From Mesorhizobium loti (GTDB lineage: Bacteria; Pseudomonadota; Alphaproteobacteria; Rhizobiales; Rhizobiaceae): a DNA stretch of 64,000 nt. The stretch's first letter is position 1. The number at the start of each line of letters is the position of its first letter. The position numbers were made by a program, and so were the translations under genes. The notes below the pieces were generated by a model. That model was given only the letters and a program-made list of their open reading frames with translations, was not told the origin of the DNA and made no database searches. This document shows, in pieces, positions 53,633 to 61,387 of this stretch. The stretch lies in assembly GCA_014189435.1 (NCBI GenBank), contig CP050293.1, forward strand, positions 1,555,001 to 1,619,000, written 5' to 3'.

Positions 53633-53677
53633 TTGACCGCCGACAGGGCGGTGCTAACGTTTGTCCAATCGGTCAAA
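53633..53677 (+). promoter_or_regulatory. Promoter and RutR-like operator of the pyrimidine-degradation operon
   Basis: A -35-like TTGACC (53633-53638) and -10-like TAACGT (53655-53660) are separated by 16 nt. TTTGTCCA-AT-CGGTCAAA at 53660-53677 matches the RutR consensus TTTGACCA-NN-TGGTCAAA at 14 of 16 positions. The box would overlap the transcription start, well placed for repression by the neighbouring RutR-like protein. Confidence 0.65.
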
Positions 53678-53754
53678 AATTTGCGTAGCATGAAAATGCA
53701 GCAAAGACCAAGCGTTGGGCGCACCGAAACAGATTACAAGGGGAAGTCCTGGTC

Positions 53755-55083
53755 ATGTCCAACCGGCTGAAAGTCACGCCGAACGATCTCAGCGCATTCT
53801 GGATGCCGTTCACGGCAAACCGGCAGTTCAAGCAGGCGCCGCGCATGATGGTGTCCGCCAAGGACATGCATTACACGACCAGCGATGGCCGCAAGGTTCT
53901 CGACGGCACCGCCGGTCTCTGGTGCGTCAATGCCGGCCACTGCCGGCCGAAGATCACCGAGGCGATCCAGCACCAGGCCGCCGAGCTCGATTATGCGCCC
54001 GCCTTCCAGATGGGTCATCCGATCGTGTTCGAGCTGGCCAACCGCCTGGTCGACATCGCGCCCAAGGGCATGGACCATGTCTTCTTCACCAATTCCGGCT
54101 CGGAATCGGTCGAAACCGCGCTCAAGATGGCGATCGCCTATCACCGCGTGAAGGGCGAGGGCGCCCGCACCCGCCTGATCGGCCGCGAGCGCGGCTATCA
54201 CGGCGTCAATTTCGGCGGCATCTCGGTCGGCGGCATCGTCACCAACCGCAAGATGTTCGGCACGCTGCTCGGCGGCGTCGACCACATGCCGCACACGCAT
54301 CTGCCGGAAAAGAACGCTTTCACCAAGGGCGTGCCGGAGTATGGCGCGGAACTCGCCAACGAGCTGGAGCGCATCGTTGCCCTGCATGACGCCTCGACCA
54401 TCGCCGCCGTCATCGTTGAGCCGGTCGCCGGCTCCACCGGCGTCATCCTGCCGCCGAAAGGTTATTTGCAGAAGCTGCGCGAAATCTGCACCAAGCACGG
54501 CATCCTGTTGATCTTCGACGAGGTCATCACCGGTTTTGGCCGTCTCGGCACGCCGTTCGCCGCCGATTACTTCGGCGTCACGCCCGACATCATGACCACC
54601 GCCAAGGGCGTCTCCAACGGCGTCATCCCGATGGGCGCGGTGTTCGTGAAGAAGGAAATCCACGACGCCTTCATGACCGGCCCCGAGCACATGATCGAGT
54701 TCTTCCACGGCTACACCTATTCGGGCAATCCGATCGCCTGCGCAGCCGCACTCGGCACGCTCGACACCTACAAGGAAGAGGGCCTGCTGACCCGCGGCGA
54801 GGAGCTGGCGCCCTATTGGGAGGACGCGCTGCATTCGCTGAAGGGCGAGCCGAACGTCATCGACATCAGGAATATCGGCCTGATCGGTGCGATCGAACTG
54901 GCGCCGATCGCCGGCCAGCCGACCAAGCGGGCCTTCTCGGCCTTCGTCAAGGCGTTCGAGCGCGGCGCGCTGATCCGCACCACCGGCGACATCATCGCGC
55001 TGTCGCCGCCGCTGATCATCACCAAAGGCCAGATCAACGAATTGATCGACCATGTGCGTGATGTGCTGCGGTCGATAGACTAG
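53755..55083 (+). CDS. Omega-amino acid (beta-alanine):pyruvate aminotransferase
   Basis: A 442-residue class III PLP aminotransferase. The PLP lysine is K284 in T-T-A-K-G-V-S-N-G, followed by V-I-P-M-G-A-V. The cofactor region is F-T-N-S-G-S-E-S-V-E-T-A and the aspartate contact I-F-D-E-V-I-T-G-F-G. The early F-W-M-P-F-T-A-N-R-Q-F-K is typical of omega-amino acid:pyruvate aminotransferases. In this operon it would turn beta-alanine and 3-aminoisobutyrate, the last products of uracil and thymine reduction, into semialdehydes. AGGGGAAG lies upstream. The next gene starts 70 nt later. Confidence 0.93.
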   Translation: MSNRLKVTPNDLSAFWMPFTANRQFKQAPRMMVSAKDMHYTTSDGRKVLDGTAGLWCVNAGHCRPKITEAIQHQAAELDYAPAFQMGHPIVFELANRLVDIAPKGMDHVFFTNSGSESVETALKMAIAYHRVKGEGARTRLIGRERGYHGVNFGGISVGGIVTNRKMFGTLLGGVDHMPHTHLPEKNAFTKGVPEYGAELANELERIVALHDASTIAAVIVEPVAGSTGVILPPKGYLQKLREICTKHGILLIFDEVITGFGRLGTPFAADYFGVTPDIMTTAKGVSNGVIPMGAVFVKKEIHDAFMTGPEHMIEFFHGYTYSGNPIACAAALGTLDTYKEEGLLTRGEELAPYWEDALHSLKGEPNVIDIRNIGLIGAIELAPIAGQPTKRAFSAFVKAFERGALIRTTGDIIALSPPLIITKGQINELIDHVRDVLRSID

Positions 55084-55153
55084 ATCTGCTTTGCCTGGAC
55101 GGGTGGCGGCGGGAACCGCCGCCCGACCAGTATATGAAATGAGAGGACTTTGA

Positions 55154-56404
55154 ATGGCCGCACCCGGCGAGAATCTGCGAATCAATTCAGACCGTTTGTG
55201 GGATTCGCTGATGGAGATGGCGAAGATCGGCCCCGGCATTGCCGGCGGCAACAATCGCCAGACCGTGACCGACGAGGACGGCGAGGGCCGGCATCTGTTC
55301 AAGCGCTGGTGCGATGCGGCCGGGCTCGAAATGGGCGTCGACGAGATGGGCACGATGTTTGCCCGCCGCGAAGGCACCGATCCCAGCCTGCCACCGGTCT
55401 ATGTCGGCAGCCATCTCGATACGCAGCCGACCGGCGGCAAGTATGACGGCGTGCTGGGCGTGCTGGGCGGGCTTGAAGTGGTGCGCTCGCTCAACGATCT
55501 CGGCATCAAGACCAAACATCCGATCGTCGTCACCAACTGGACGAATGAGGAAGGCTCGCGCTTCGCGCCGGCTATGATGGCATCCGGCGTGTTCGCCGGC
55601 GTACTCGACCAGGCCGATGTCTACGGGCATGTCGACAAGGCCGGCAAGAAGTTCGGTGAGGAGCTGGAGCGGATCGGCTGGAAAGGCACCGAAAAGGTCG
55701 GCGACCGCAAGATCCACGCCTTCTTCGAACTGCATATCGAGCAAGGGCCGATCCTCGAGGACGAGGACATCGACATTGGCGTCGTCACTCACGGCCAGGG
55801 CCTGAAATGGCTGCAGGTGACGCTGACCGGCAAGGAAGCGCATACCGGCTCGACGCCGATGCCCAAGCGCCGCAATGCCGGGCTCGGCATGGCGCGGGTG
55901 ATCGAGCTGGTGCACGAGATCGCCATGGACTACCAGCCCGACGCCGTCGGCGCGGTGGGCCACATGGAAGTGTTTCCCAATTCGCGCAACATCATCGCCG
56001 GGCGCACTGTCTTCACCGTCGACATCCGCTCGCCGGAAAAGGAAGTGCTGGATGCGATGGACGGCCGCATCCGCGAAGGCATCGACACGATCTGCGAGGC
56101 ACTCGACATCCAGTACAAGATCGAACAGGTCGGCGCTTTCGATCCGGTCACCTTCGACGCCGGCTGCGTCAAGGCAATCCGCGATGCCGCCGACCGCCTC
56201 GGCTATTCCCATCGCAACATCGTTTCCGGCGCCGGCCACGACGCCTGCTGGATCAACCGCGTTGCGCCGACCGCCATGGTGATGTGCCCCTGCGTCGACG
56301 GGCTGAGCCACAACGAGGCCGAGGACATCACCAAGGAATGGGCCTCGGCTGGCGCCGACGTTCTGTTCCATGCGGTGGTGGAGACGGCTGTCATCGTGGA
56401 GTGA
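55154..56404 (+). CDS. N-carbamoyl-beta-alanine amidase (beta-ureidopropionase, M20 type)
   Basis: A 416-residue metal-dependent amidase of the M20/carbamoylase family. Metal ligands are visible in G-S-H-L-D-T-Q-P, the aspartate of G-G-K-Y-D-G-V-L-G, the glutamates of W-T-N-E-E-G-S-R-F, and the histidine of L-H-I-E-Q-G-P. It hydrolyses N-carbamoyl-beta-alanine to beta-alanine, CO2 and ammonia, the third step of the pathway. It sits between the aminotransferase and dihydropyrimidinase genes. AGAGGA precedes the ATG. Related hydantoin carbamoylases are similar; the neighbours support the pyrimidine role. Confidence 0.92.
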   Translation: MAAPGENLRINSDRLWDSLMEMAKIGPGIAGGNNRQTVTDEDGEGRHLFKRWCDAAGLEMGVDEMGTMFARREGTDPSLPPVYVGSHLDTQPTGGKYDGVLGVLGGLEVVRSLNDLGIKTKHPIVVTNWTNEEGSRFAPAMMASGVFAGVLDQADVYGHVDKAGKKFGEELERIGWKGTEKVGDRKIHAFFELHIEQGPILEDEDIDIGVVTHGQGLKWLQVTLTGKEAHTGSTPMPKRRNAGLGMARVIELVHEIAMDYQPDAVGAVGHMEVFPNSRNIIAGRTVFTVDIRSPEKEVLDAMDGRIREGIDTICEALDIQYKIEQVGAFDPVTFDAGCVKAIRDAADRLGYSHRNIVSGAGHDACWINRVAPTAMVMCPCVDGLSHNEAEDITKEWASAGADVLFHAVVETAVIVE

Positions 56405-56470
56405 TCCTAGAAATCTAGATTCCAAACGCCGCTCGCAAAGAAGCGCGAAGAGAACAAGGGAACAAGAAAA

Positions 56471-57922
56471 ATGACCAAAGTCATCAAGAACGGCACCATC
56501 GTCACCGCTGACCGCACGTGGAAGGCCGATGTGCTGATGCAGCACGGCAAGATCGTCGCCATCGGTTCGGACCTGCATGGCGACCATGAGTTCGATGCCA
56601 CCGGCTGCTACATCATGCCGGGCGGCATCGACCCGCACACGCATCTCGAAATGCCGTTCATGGGCACCTATTCGGCCGATGATTTCGAATCCGGCACGCG
56701 GGCAGCGCTTGCCGGCGGCACCACGATGGTGGTCGATTTCTGCCTGCCGGCGCCGCAGCAATCGCTGCTCGAAGCCTTGCAGATGTGGGACAACAAGACC
56801 TCGAAGGCGTCATGCGATTATTCCTTCCACATGGCGATCACCTGGTGGGGCAAGCAGGTGTTCGACGAGATGGCCACCGTCGTCGACAAGGGCATCACCT
56901 CGTTCAAGCATTTCATGGCCTACAAGGGCGCGCTGATGGTCGATGACGACGAGATGTACGCGTCGTTCCAGCGCTGCGCCGACCTTGGCGCGCTGCCGCT
57001 GGTGCATGCCGAGAATGGCGACGTGGTTGCCGCTTTGTCGCAGAAGCTGCTGGCCGCCGGCAACAACGGCCCCGAGGGGCACGCCTATTCGCGGCCGCCG
57101 GAAGTGGAAGGCGAGGCGACCAACCGTGCCATCATGATCGCCGACATGGCCGGCGTGCCGCTCTATGTCGTGCATGTCTCCTGCGAGCAGAGCCATGAAG
57201 CCATCCGCCGGGCGCGGCAGAAGGGCATGCGGGTGTTCGGCGAGCCGCTGATCCAGCATCTGACGCTGGACGAGAGCGAATATTTCGACAAGGACTGGGA
57301 TCATGCGGCGCGCCGGGTGATGAGCCCGCCCTTCCGCAACAAACTGCACCAGGATTCGCTGTGGGCCGGCTTGCAGGCGGGCTCGCTGCAGGTGGTGGCA
57401 ACCGACCATTGCGCCTTCACAACCAAGCAGAAGCGCAACGGTGTCGGCGATTTCACCAAGATCCCGAACGGCACCGGTGGCCTCGAAGACCGCATGCCGG
57501 TGCTGTGGACCACCGGCGTCAACACCGGCCGGCTGACGATGAACGAGTTCGTCGCGGTGACCTCGACCAACATCGCCAAGATCCTCAACATGTATCCGAA
57601 AAAGGGCGCCATCGTCGAAGGCGCGGATGCCGACATCGTCGTCTGGGATCCGAAGCGGAAGAAGAAGATTTCCTCGAAGAAGCAGCAGTCCGTCATCGAC
57701 TACAATGTCTTCGAAGGGTTCGAGGTGACCGGCCTGCCGCGCTTCGTGTTCTCGCGCGGCGAACTGTCGATTCAGGAGAGCGAAATCAAGGCCAAGCCCG
57801 GTCATGGCGAGTTCGTTGGCCGCGAGCCGAATGCGGCGGTCAACCGGGCGCTGTCGACCTGGAAAGAGATTTCCGCGCCGCGCAAGGTGGAACGCACCGG
57901 TATCCCGGCGACCGGGGTTTGA
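56471..57922 (+). CDS. hydA: Dihydropyrimidinase
   Basis: A 483-residue cyclic amidohydrolase that opens dihydrouracil/dihydrothymine to N-carbamoyl-beta-amino acids. The metal site includes D-P-H-T-H-L-E-M-P-F, the carboxylated lysine K152 in F-M-A-Y-K-G-A-L, and histidines in L-V-H-A-E-N-G and V-V-H-V-S. The later aspartate is in A-T-D-H-C-A-F. AAGGGAAC lies upstream of the ATG. It is the second step of the reductive route, between PreTA and the amidase. The C-terminal ~50 residues form the usual tail for tetramerisation. A small secreted protein gene begins 2 nt after the stop. Confidence 0.94.
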   Translation: MTKVIKNGTIVTADRTWKADVLMQHGKIVAIGSDLHGDHEFDATGCYIMPGGIDPHTHLEMPFMGTYSADDFESGTRAALAGGTTMVVDFCLPAPQQSLLEALQMWDNKTSKASCDYSFHMAITWWGKQVFDEMATVVDKGITSFKHFMAYKGALMVDDDEMYASFQRCADLGALPLVHAENGDVVAALSQKLLAAGNNGPEGHAYSRPPEVEGEATNRAIMIADMAGVPLYVVHVSCEQSHEAIRRARQKGMRVFGEPLIQHLTLDESEYFDKDWDHAARRVMSPPFRNKLHQDSLWAGLQAGSLQVVATDHCAFTTKQKRNGVGDFTKIPNGTGGLEDRMPVLWTTGVNTGRLTMNEFVAVTSTNIAKILNMYPKKGAIVEGADADIVVWDPKRKKKISSKKQQSVIDYNVFEGFEVTGLPRFVFSRGELSIQESEIKAKPGHGEFVGREPNAAVNRALSTWKEISAPRKVERTGIPATGV

Positions 57923-57924
57923 GC

Positions 57925-58296
57925 TTGGCGCGTTCGGCCGCGCTCATTTCGTTGGTTTTGGCGGCAAGTGTCGCAGGCCCGGCAGCGGCAGGCGGCGTGC
58001 TGGCCGGCTCCTGGGGCAATGATGTCGGCTGTGCCGGCGTCAAGGCCGGTTATCAGGACAGCGACGCCTATATCGTGCTGACCGCCGAGGGCATCGAGAC
58101 CTATGGCAGCGGCTGCCGGTTCGCACAGCAATTGACGCCGGTGCTGGGCGCACAATCGCTGACTTCGACCTGTTCCGCCGAAGGAGAGGCGGGAACGACA
58201 ATCGAAACCGTCGTGGTCACCAACAAGGGAGAGGATGGTTTCTTCGTCACCATTCCAGGCCTTGAGGAAATGGGGCCGTTGCAATCATGTTCGTGA
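57925..58296 (+). CDS. Small secreted four-cysteine protein
   Basis: A 123-residue protein with a signal peptide (A-A-L-I-S-L-V-L-A-A-S-V-A-G-P-A-A-A). The start is a TTG 2 nt after the dihydropyrimidinase stop, suggesting coupling. Four cysteines (V-G-C-A, G-C-R-F, S-T-C-S-A-E-G-E, Q-S-C) match those of the next gene product, so the two are paralogues. It was not recognised as a named family. It is probably periplasmic with two disulfides. Confidence 0.7.
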   Translation: MARSAALISLVLAASVAGPAAAGGVLAGSWGNDVGCAGVKAGYQDSDAYIVLTAEGIETYGSGCRFAQQLTPVLGAQSLTSTCSAEGEAGTTIETVVVTNKGEDGFFVTIPGLEEMGPLQSCS

Positions 58297-58318
58297 TGTC
58301 AGGCATTGGGGGATGAGC

Positions 58319-58696
58319 ATGCGCGGTTTTTGTTTTTCTGTTGCGATGGTTGTCGTGCTGGCTGCCGGTCAGGCGTCGGCGGCAGGTATCGATCTGTCGA
58401 AACCCTATGGCGACAAATATGGCTGCATCAACCGCAACGGTCAGGAAGTCGCCGCCGATCAGATGCTGCTGTTGACCGACAAGGAATTGATCACCGCCGC
58501 CAGCGCCTGCACGTTCACGAAGACGCAAGCGCAGGCTGACGGATCGCTCGTGGTGACGGCGACATGTGAGGCGGAAGGCGAAGAGGGACAGGAGCCGACC
58601 AAGTTTACCATAAAGCACAGCGCCAAGAACGCCAAGAAACTGACGATCGCCGATGAGGACGGCAACGTCATGGGAGACGTTTCGCGGTGCAAATGA
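58319..58696 (+). CDS. Small secreted four-cysteine protein, paralogue
   Basis: A 125-residue protein with signal peptide (C-F-S-V-A-M-V-V-V-L-A-A-G-Q-A-S-A) followed by a mature domain with four cysteines in the same order as the preceding product (Y-G-C-I, S-A-C-T-F, A-T-C-E-A-E-G-E, S-R-C). ATG 58319 has GGGGG 6 nt upstream; ATG 58313 overlaps that site. Its function is unknown. It ends 17 nt before the convergent cupin gene. Confidence 0.75.
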   Translation: MRGFCFSVAMVVVLAAGQASAAGIDLSKPYGDKYGCINRNGQEVAADQMLLLTDKELITAASACTFTKTQAQADGSLVVTATCEAEGEEGQEPTKFTIKHSAKNAKKLTIADEDGNVMGDVSRCK

Positions 58697-58713
58697 CAGC
58701 GATCCCGTCAGCG

Positions 58714-59118
58714 TCAGGCGACCAGCGCGTCCAGCTCCGGCAGCAGGACGACGCTTTCCTGTTCGTTGGGATCGGTGCGGGCAATGACGGCCGAGGACGG
58801 GGCGCCGCTCAGATTGGCCGGCAGATGCGGCACGCCGGCGGGAATGTAAAAAAGGTCGCCGGCCTTGACGACGATATGATGCTCGAGCCGGTCGCCGTAC
58901 CAGGTATGGACTTCGCCGGAGAGGACATAGATCGCCGTTTCATGGCTCTCATGCATGTGCGCCTTGGCGCGGGCGCCGGGCGGCAAGGTGAGCAAGTGCA
59001 TGCAGATGCCGGAGGCGCCGACGGTCTCCGCGGCAATGCCGGCGAAATAGGTCAGCCCTTGCTTGCCTTCATAAGTGCTTTCAGGGCGGATAAGATGACA
59101 AGTCGGTTTGGGCGACAT
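58714..59118 (-). CDS. Cupin-domain protein
   Basis: A 134-residue single-domain cupin. Metal-ligand pattern: the H-M-H-E-S-H-E-T segment and the later G-V-P-H-L-P. Beta strands flank both motifs. Substrate unknown; small cupins of this size act as isomerases, dioxygenases or binding proteins. GGAG lies 8 nt upstream. It is divergent from the ABC transporter ATPase gene and may share its control region. Confidence 0.85.
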   Translation of the reverse strand: MSPKPTCHLIRPESTYEGKQGLTYFAGIAAETVGASGICMHLLTLPPGARAKAHMHESHETAIYVLSGEVHTWYGDRLEHHIVVKAGDLFYIPAGVPHLPANLSGAPSSAVIARTDPNEQESVVLLPELDALVA

Positions 59119-59143
59119 CGGGGAAACTCCGGGCGTCGATTGA

Positions 59144-59186
59144 GTGGGACAAGGTCAGTGGGACAGGGCCAAATGGGACAGGGTAA
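59144..59186. repeat. Three short direct repeats in the cupin/ABC intergenic region
   Basis: Three near-copies of a 14-nt unit, GTGGGACAAGGTCA (59144-59157), GTGGGACAGGGCC(AA) (59158-59172) and ATGGGACAGGGTAA (59173-59186). The period of 14-15 nt differs from one helical turn. They lie between the divergent cupin and ABC ATPase genes and may be binding sites for a regulator or a simple expanded sequence. Confidence 0.6.
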
Positions 59187-59263
59187 GTGGAAAACAACAT
59201 CGCGATAAAAGCAATCGGATTCCAGCCGACGCCGCAGGGGCGGGAACAGGCAGGCGGCGACCG

Positions 59264-60055
59264 ATGACAGGCACTTCGCCAGCCGTCGTCGCGGCAAGCA
59301 AACTCGGGCTGACCTTCCAGACCAATGACGGGCCGGTGCAGGCGCTGTCCAATGTCGACCTGACCATCGGCAAGGGGGAGTTCGTCTCCTTCATCGGGCC
59401 TTCGGGCTGCGGCAAGACCACCCTGCTGCGCGTCATCGCCGATCTGGAGAAGCCGACCTCGGGGACGATTTCCGTCAATGGCATGACGGCAGAACAGGCG
59501 CGCGAGAAACGCGCCTACGGCTATGTCTTCCAGGCGGCGGCGCTGTTTCCGTGGCGGACCATCGAGCGCAATGTCGGGCTTCCGCTGGAGATCATGGGTC
59601 TGTCCAAGGCGGAACAGGCGCAGCGCATCAAGCGCACGCTCGACCTCGTCAACCTCTCGGGATTCGAGAAGAAATACCCCTGGCAGCTCTCGGGCGGCAT
59701 GCAGCAGCGCGCCTCGATCGCCCGCGCGCTGGCCTTCGACGCCGACCTCCTGCTGATGGACGAGCCGTTCGGTGCGCTGGACGAGATCGTGCGCGACCAT
59801 CTCAACGAGCAATTGCTGGAGCTGTGGGGACGCACCAACAAGACCATCTGCTTCGTCACCCACTCCATTCCGGAAGCGGTCTATCTGTCGACACGGATCG
59901 TCGTCATGTCGCCGCGCCCGGGCCGCGTCAGCGACATCATCGAATCGACGCTGCCGAAGCAGCGGCCGCTCGACATCCGCGAGACGCCGGAGTTTTTGGC
60001 GATCGCGGCGCGCGTGCGCGACGGGCTGCGGGCAGGGCATAGCTATGATGATTGA
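59264..60055 (+). CDS. ABC transporter ATP-binding protein, nitrate/taurine/pyrimidine-precursor type
   Basis: A 263-residue ATPase of the NitT/TauT/ThiZ group. Walker A G-P-S-G-C-G-K-T is at residues 45-52, then signature L-S-G-G-M-Q-Q-R, Walker B L-L-M-D-E-P-F-G-A-L-D and H-switch V-T-H-S-I-P-E-A. It belongs with two permeases and a THI5-type binding protein downstream. The position next to pyrimidine-degradation genes suggests uptake of a pyrimidine or derivative. The operon is interrupted after this gene by about 450 nt of palindromic repeats. Confidence 0.92.
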   Translation: MTGTSPAVVAASKLGLTFQTNDGPVQALSNVDLTIGKGEFVSFIGPSGCGKTTLLRVIADLEKPTSGTISVNGMTAEQAREKRAYGYVFQAAALFPWRTIERNVGLPLEIMGLSKAEQAQRIKRTLDLVNLSGFEKKYPWQLSGGMQQRASIARALAFDADLLLMDEPFGALDEIVRDHLNEQLLELWGRTNKTICFVTHSIPEAVYLSTRIVVMSPRPGRVSDIIESTLPKQRPLDIRETPEFLAIAARVRDGLRAGHSYDD

Positions 60056-60077
60056 GGGGGCGAACGACGGGCTCCCT

Positions 60078-60481
60078 CCTCTCCCCAACGGGGAGAGGGT
60101 GGCCGGAGCCAAGCGGAGGTCGGGTGAGGGGGCGGCCCACAGCGCCTTCGTGGTCCTAGGGCGAAGCAACGGCGAAGCGGCCTGCGTAAAGGGAGTGGCC
60201 AACCACGCCTTCGTCATCCTAGGGCGGAGCAGGCGCGAAGCGGCCTGCGTAGACCCTAGGATCCATGCCGTGACGCCTGCCGGAAGGTGCAAGCGGTCCA
60301 GAATGTCTGCGAGGCAGGGCGAGGCACAGGGAGCCATGTTCCGCACCGTTGCGGAGCGCAGAGGTCACGGCATGGATCCTAGGGTCTGCGCCGCGTCGCT
60401 TCGCTCCTTGCTTCGCCCTAGGATGACGAAGAGAAAGGACCTCCGCTTCGCTCCGGCCACCCTCTCCCCGTTGGGGAGAGG
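60078..60481. repeat. Outer palindromic element, split by a nested repeat
   Basis: Outer arms of 44 nt, 60078-60121 and 60438-60481, are nearly perfect inverted copies: CCTCTCCCCAACGGGGAGAGG followed by GGTGGCCGGAGC on the left, and their mirror on the right. The arms resemble RIME elements but differ from the 9216 and 41749 copies. Between them lie a partial left arm of the second family (60145-60187) and a complete copy of it (60209-60431). This is insertion of one element into another. Confidence 0.75.
60209..60431. repeat. Long palindromic repeat of the second family, copy B
   Basis: 223 bp with ends CTTCGTCATCC (60209-60219) / GGATGACGAAG (60421-60431). Inner blocks ACCCTAGGATCCATGCCGTG and CACGGCATGGATCCTAGGGT are perfect mirrors. 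It is related to 52640-52828 but longer in the centre. The extra left-arm fragment at 60145-60187 indicates a previous insertion or partial duplication. Confidence 0.75.
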
Positions 60482-60509
60482 AGGGTGCTCGTCCGGCGAG
60501 GCCTGCTAG

Positions 60510-61387
60510 ATGGACACCTTCCGCGACAAGCTCGTCCCCGTGACCTCCATCCTCGCTGGCGTGGTCGTGCTCTGGTATGTCTTCGCCGTCATCCTCAACA
60601 CGCCGTTCCAGCGCGATCTCGACCGCCGTGCCGGCGAAACATCCACGTTCGGCGAATTCATCGGCAAGACGCTGTCGCAGCCGAAGCCGACATTGCCGGC
60701 GCCGCATCAGGTGGCGGTGAACTTTTTGAGAACACTTTCCTGCGGCCCGTCACCTCGAACCGCAGCCTCGTCTACAATGCGTGGGTGACGCTGTCGTCGA
60801 CGCTGCTCGGCTTTGCCTTCGGCACGGCGCTCGGCATCATCATCGCGGTGGGCATCGTGCATGTGGCGACGCTCGACCGCAGCCTGATGCCGTGGATCAT
60901 CGCTTCGCAGACCATCCCCATCCTGGCGGTGGCGCCGATGATCATCGTCGTTCTGGGGGCGGTCGGCATCAGCGGCCTGATCCCGAAGGCGATGATCTCG
61001 ACCTATCTGTCGTTCTTCCCGGTGACAGTGGGCATGGTGAAGGGCCTGCGCTCGCCCGAGATCATGCATCTCGACCTGATGCACACCTACAATGCCAGTC
61101 GTGCGCAGACCTTCTGGAGATTGCGCGTGCCCGCCTCGGTGCCGTTCCTGTTCACCTCGATGAAGGTGGCGGTGGCGGCAAGCCTGGTCGGCGCCATCGT
61201 CGGCGAACTGCCGACCGGTGCGGTCGCCGGCATAGGCGCCAAGCTGCTGGCCGGCGCCTATTACAGCCAGTCCATCGATATCTGGTCGGCACTGGTCGCC
61301 GGTTCGGTGGTCGCCGCACTTCTGGTCATGGTGGTCGGCATTGCCGGGCGCTTCGTCGACCGCGCCATGGGCGGGAGGCCGGCATGA
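60510..61387 (+). pseudogene. ABC transporter permease (NitT/TauT type), one-base frameshift
   Basis: If repaired, a 292-residue inner-membrane permease. The first frame gives a membrane helix (V-V-L-W-Y-V-F-A-V-I-L) and H-Q-V-A-V-N-F. After the T5 run at 60723-60727 the next frame continues E-N-T-F-L-R-P-V-T-S-N-R-S and the whole core including the EAA-type loop (T-Y-N-A-S-R-A-Q-T-F-W-R-L). Restoring one T joins them. Start ATG 60510 lies just beyond the nested repeat, with GCGAGG upstream. Its stop overlaps the next permease ATG by 4 nt. It is either a sequencing error or a genuine loss of this transporter half. Confidence 0.83.

Noticed and set aside
59144..59186. CRISPR-like array
   Set aside because: Only three short adjoining repeats without spacers; no cas genes in the window.
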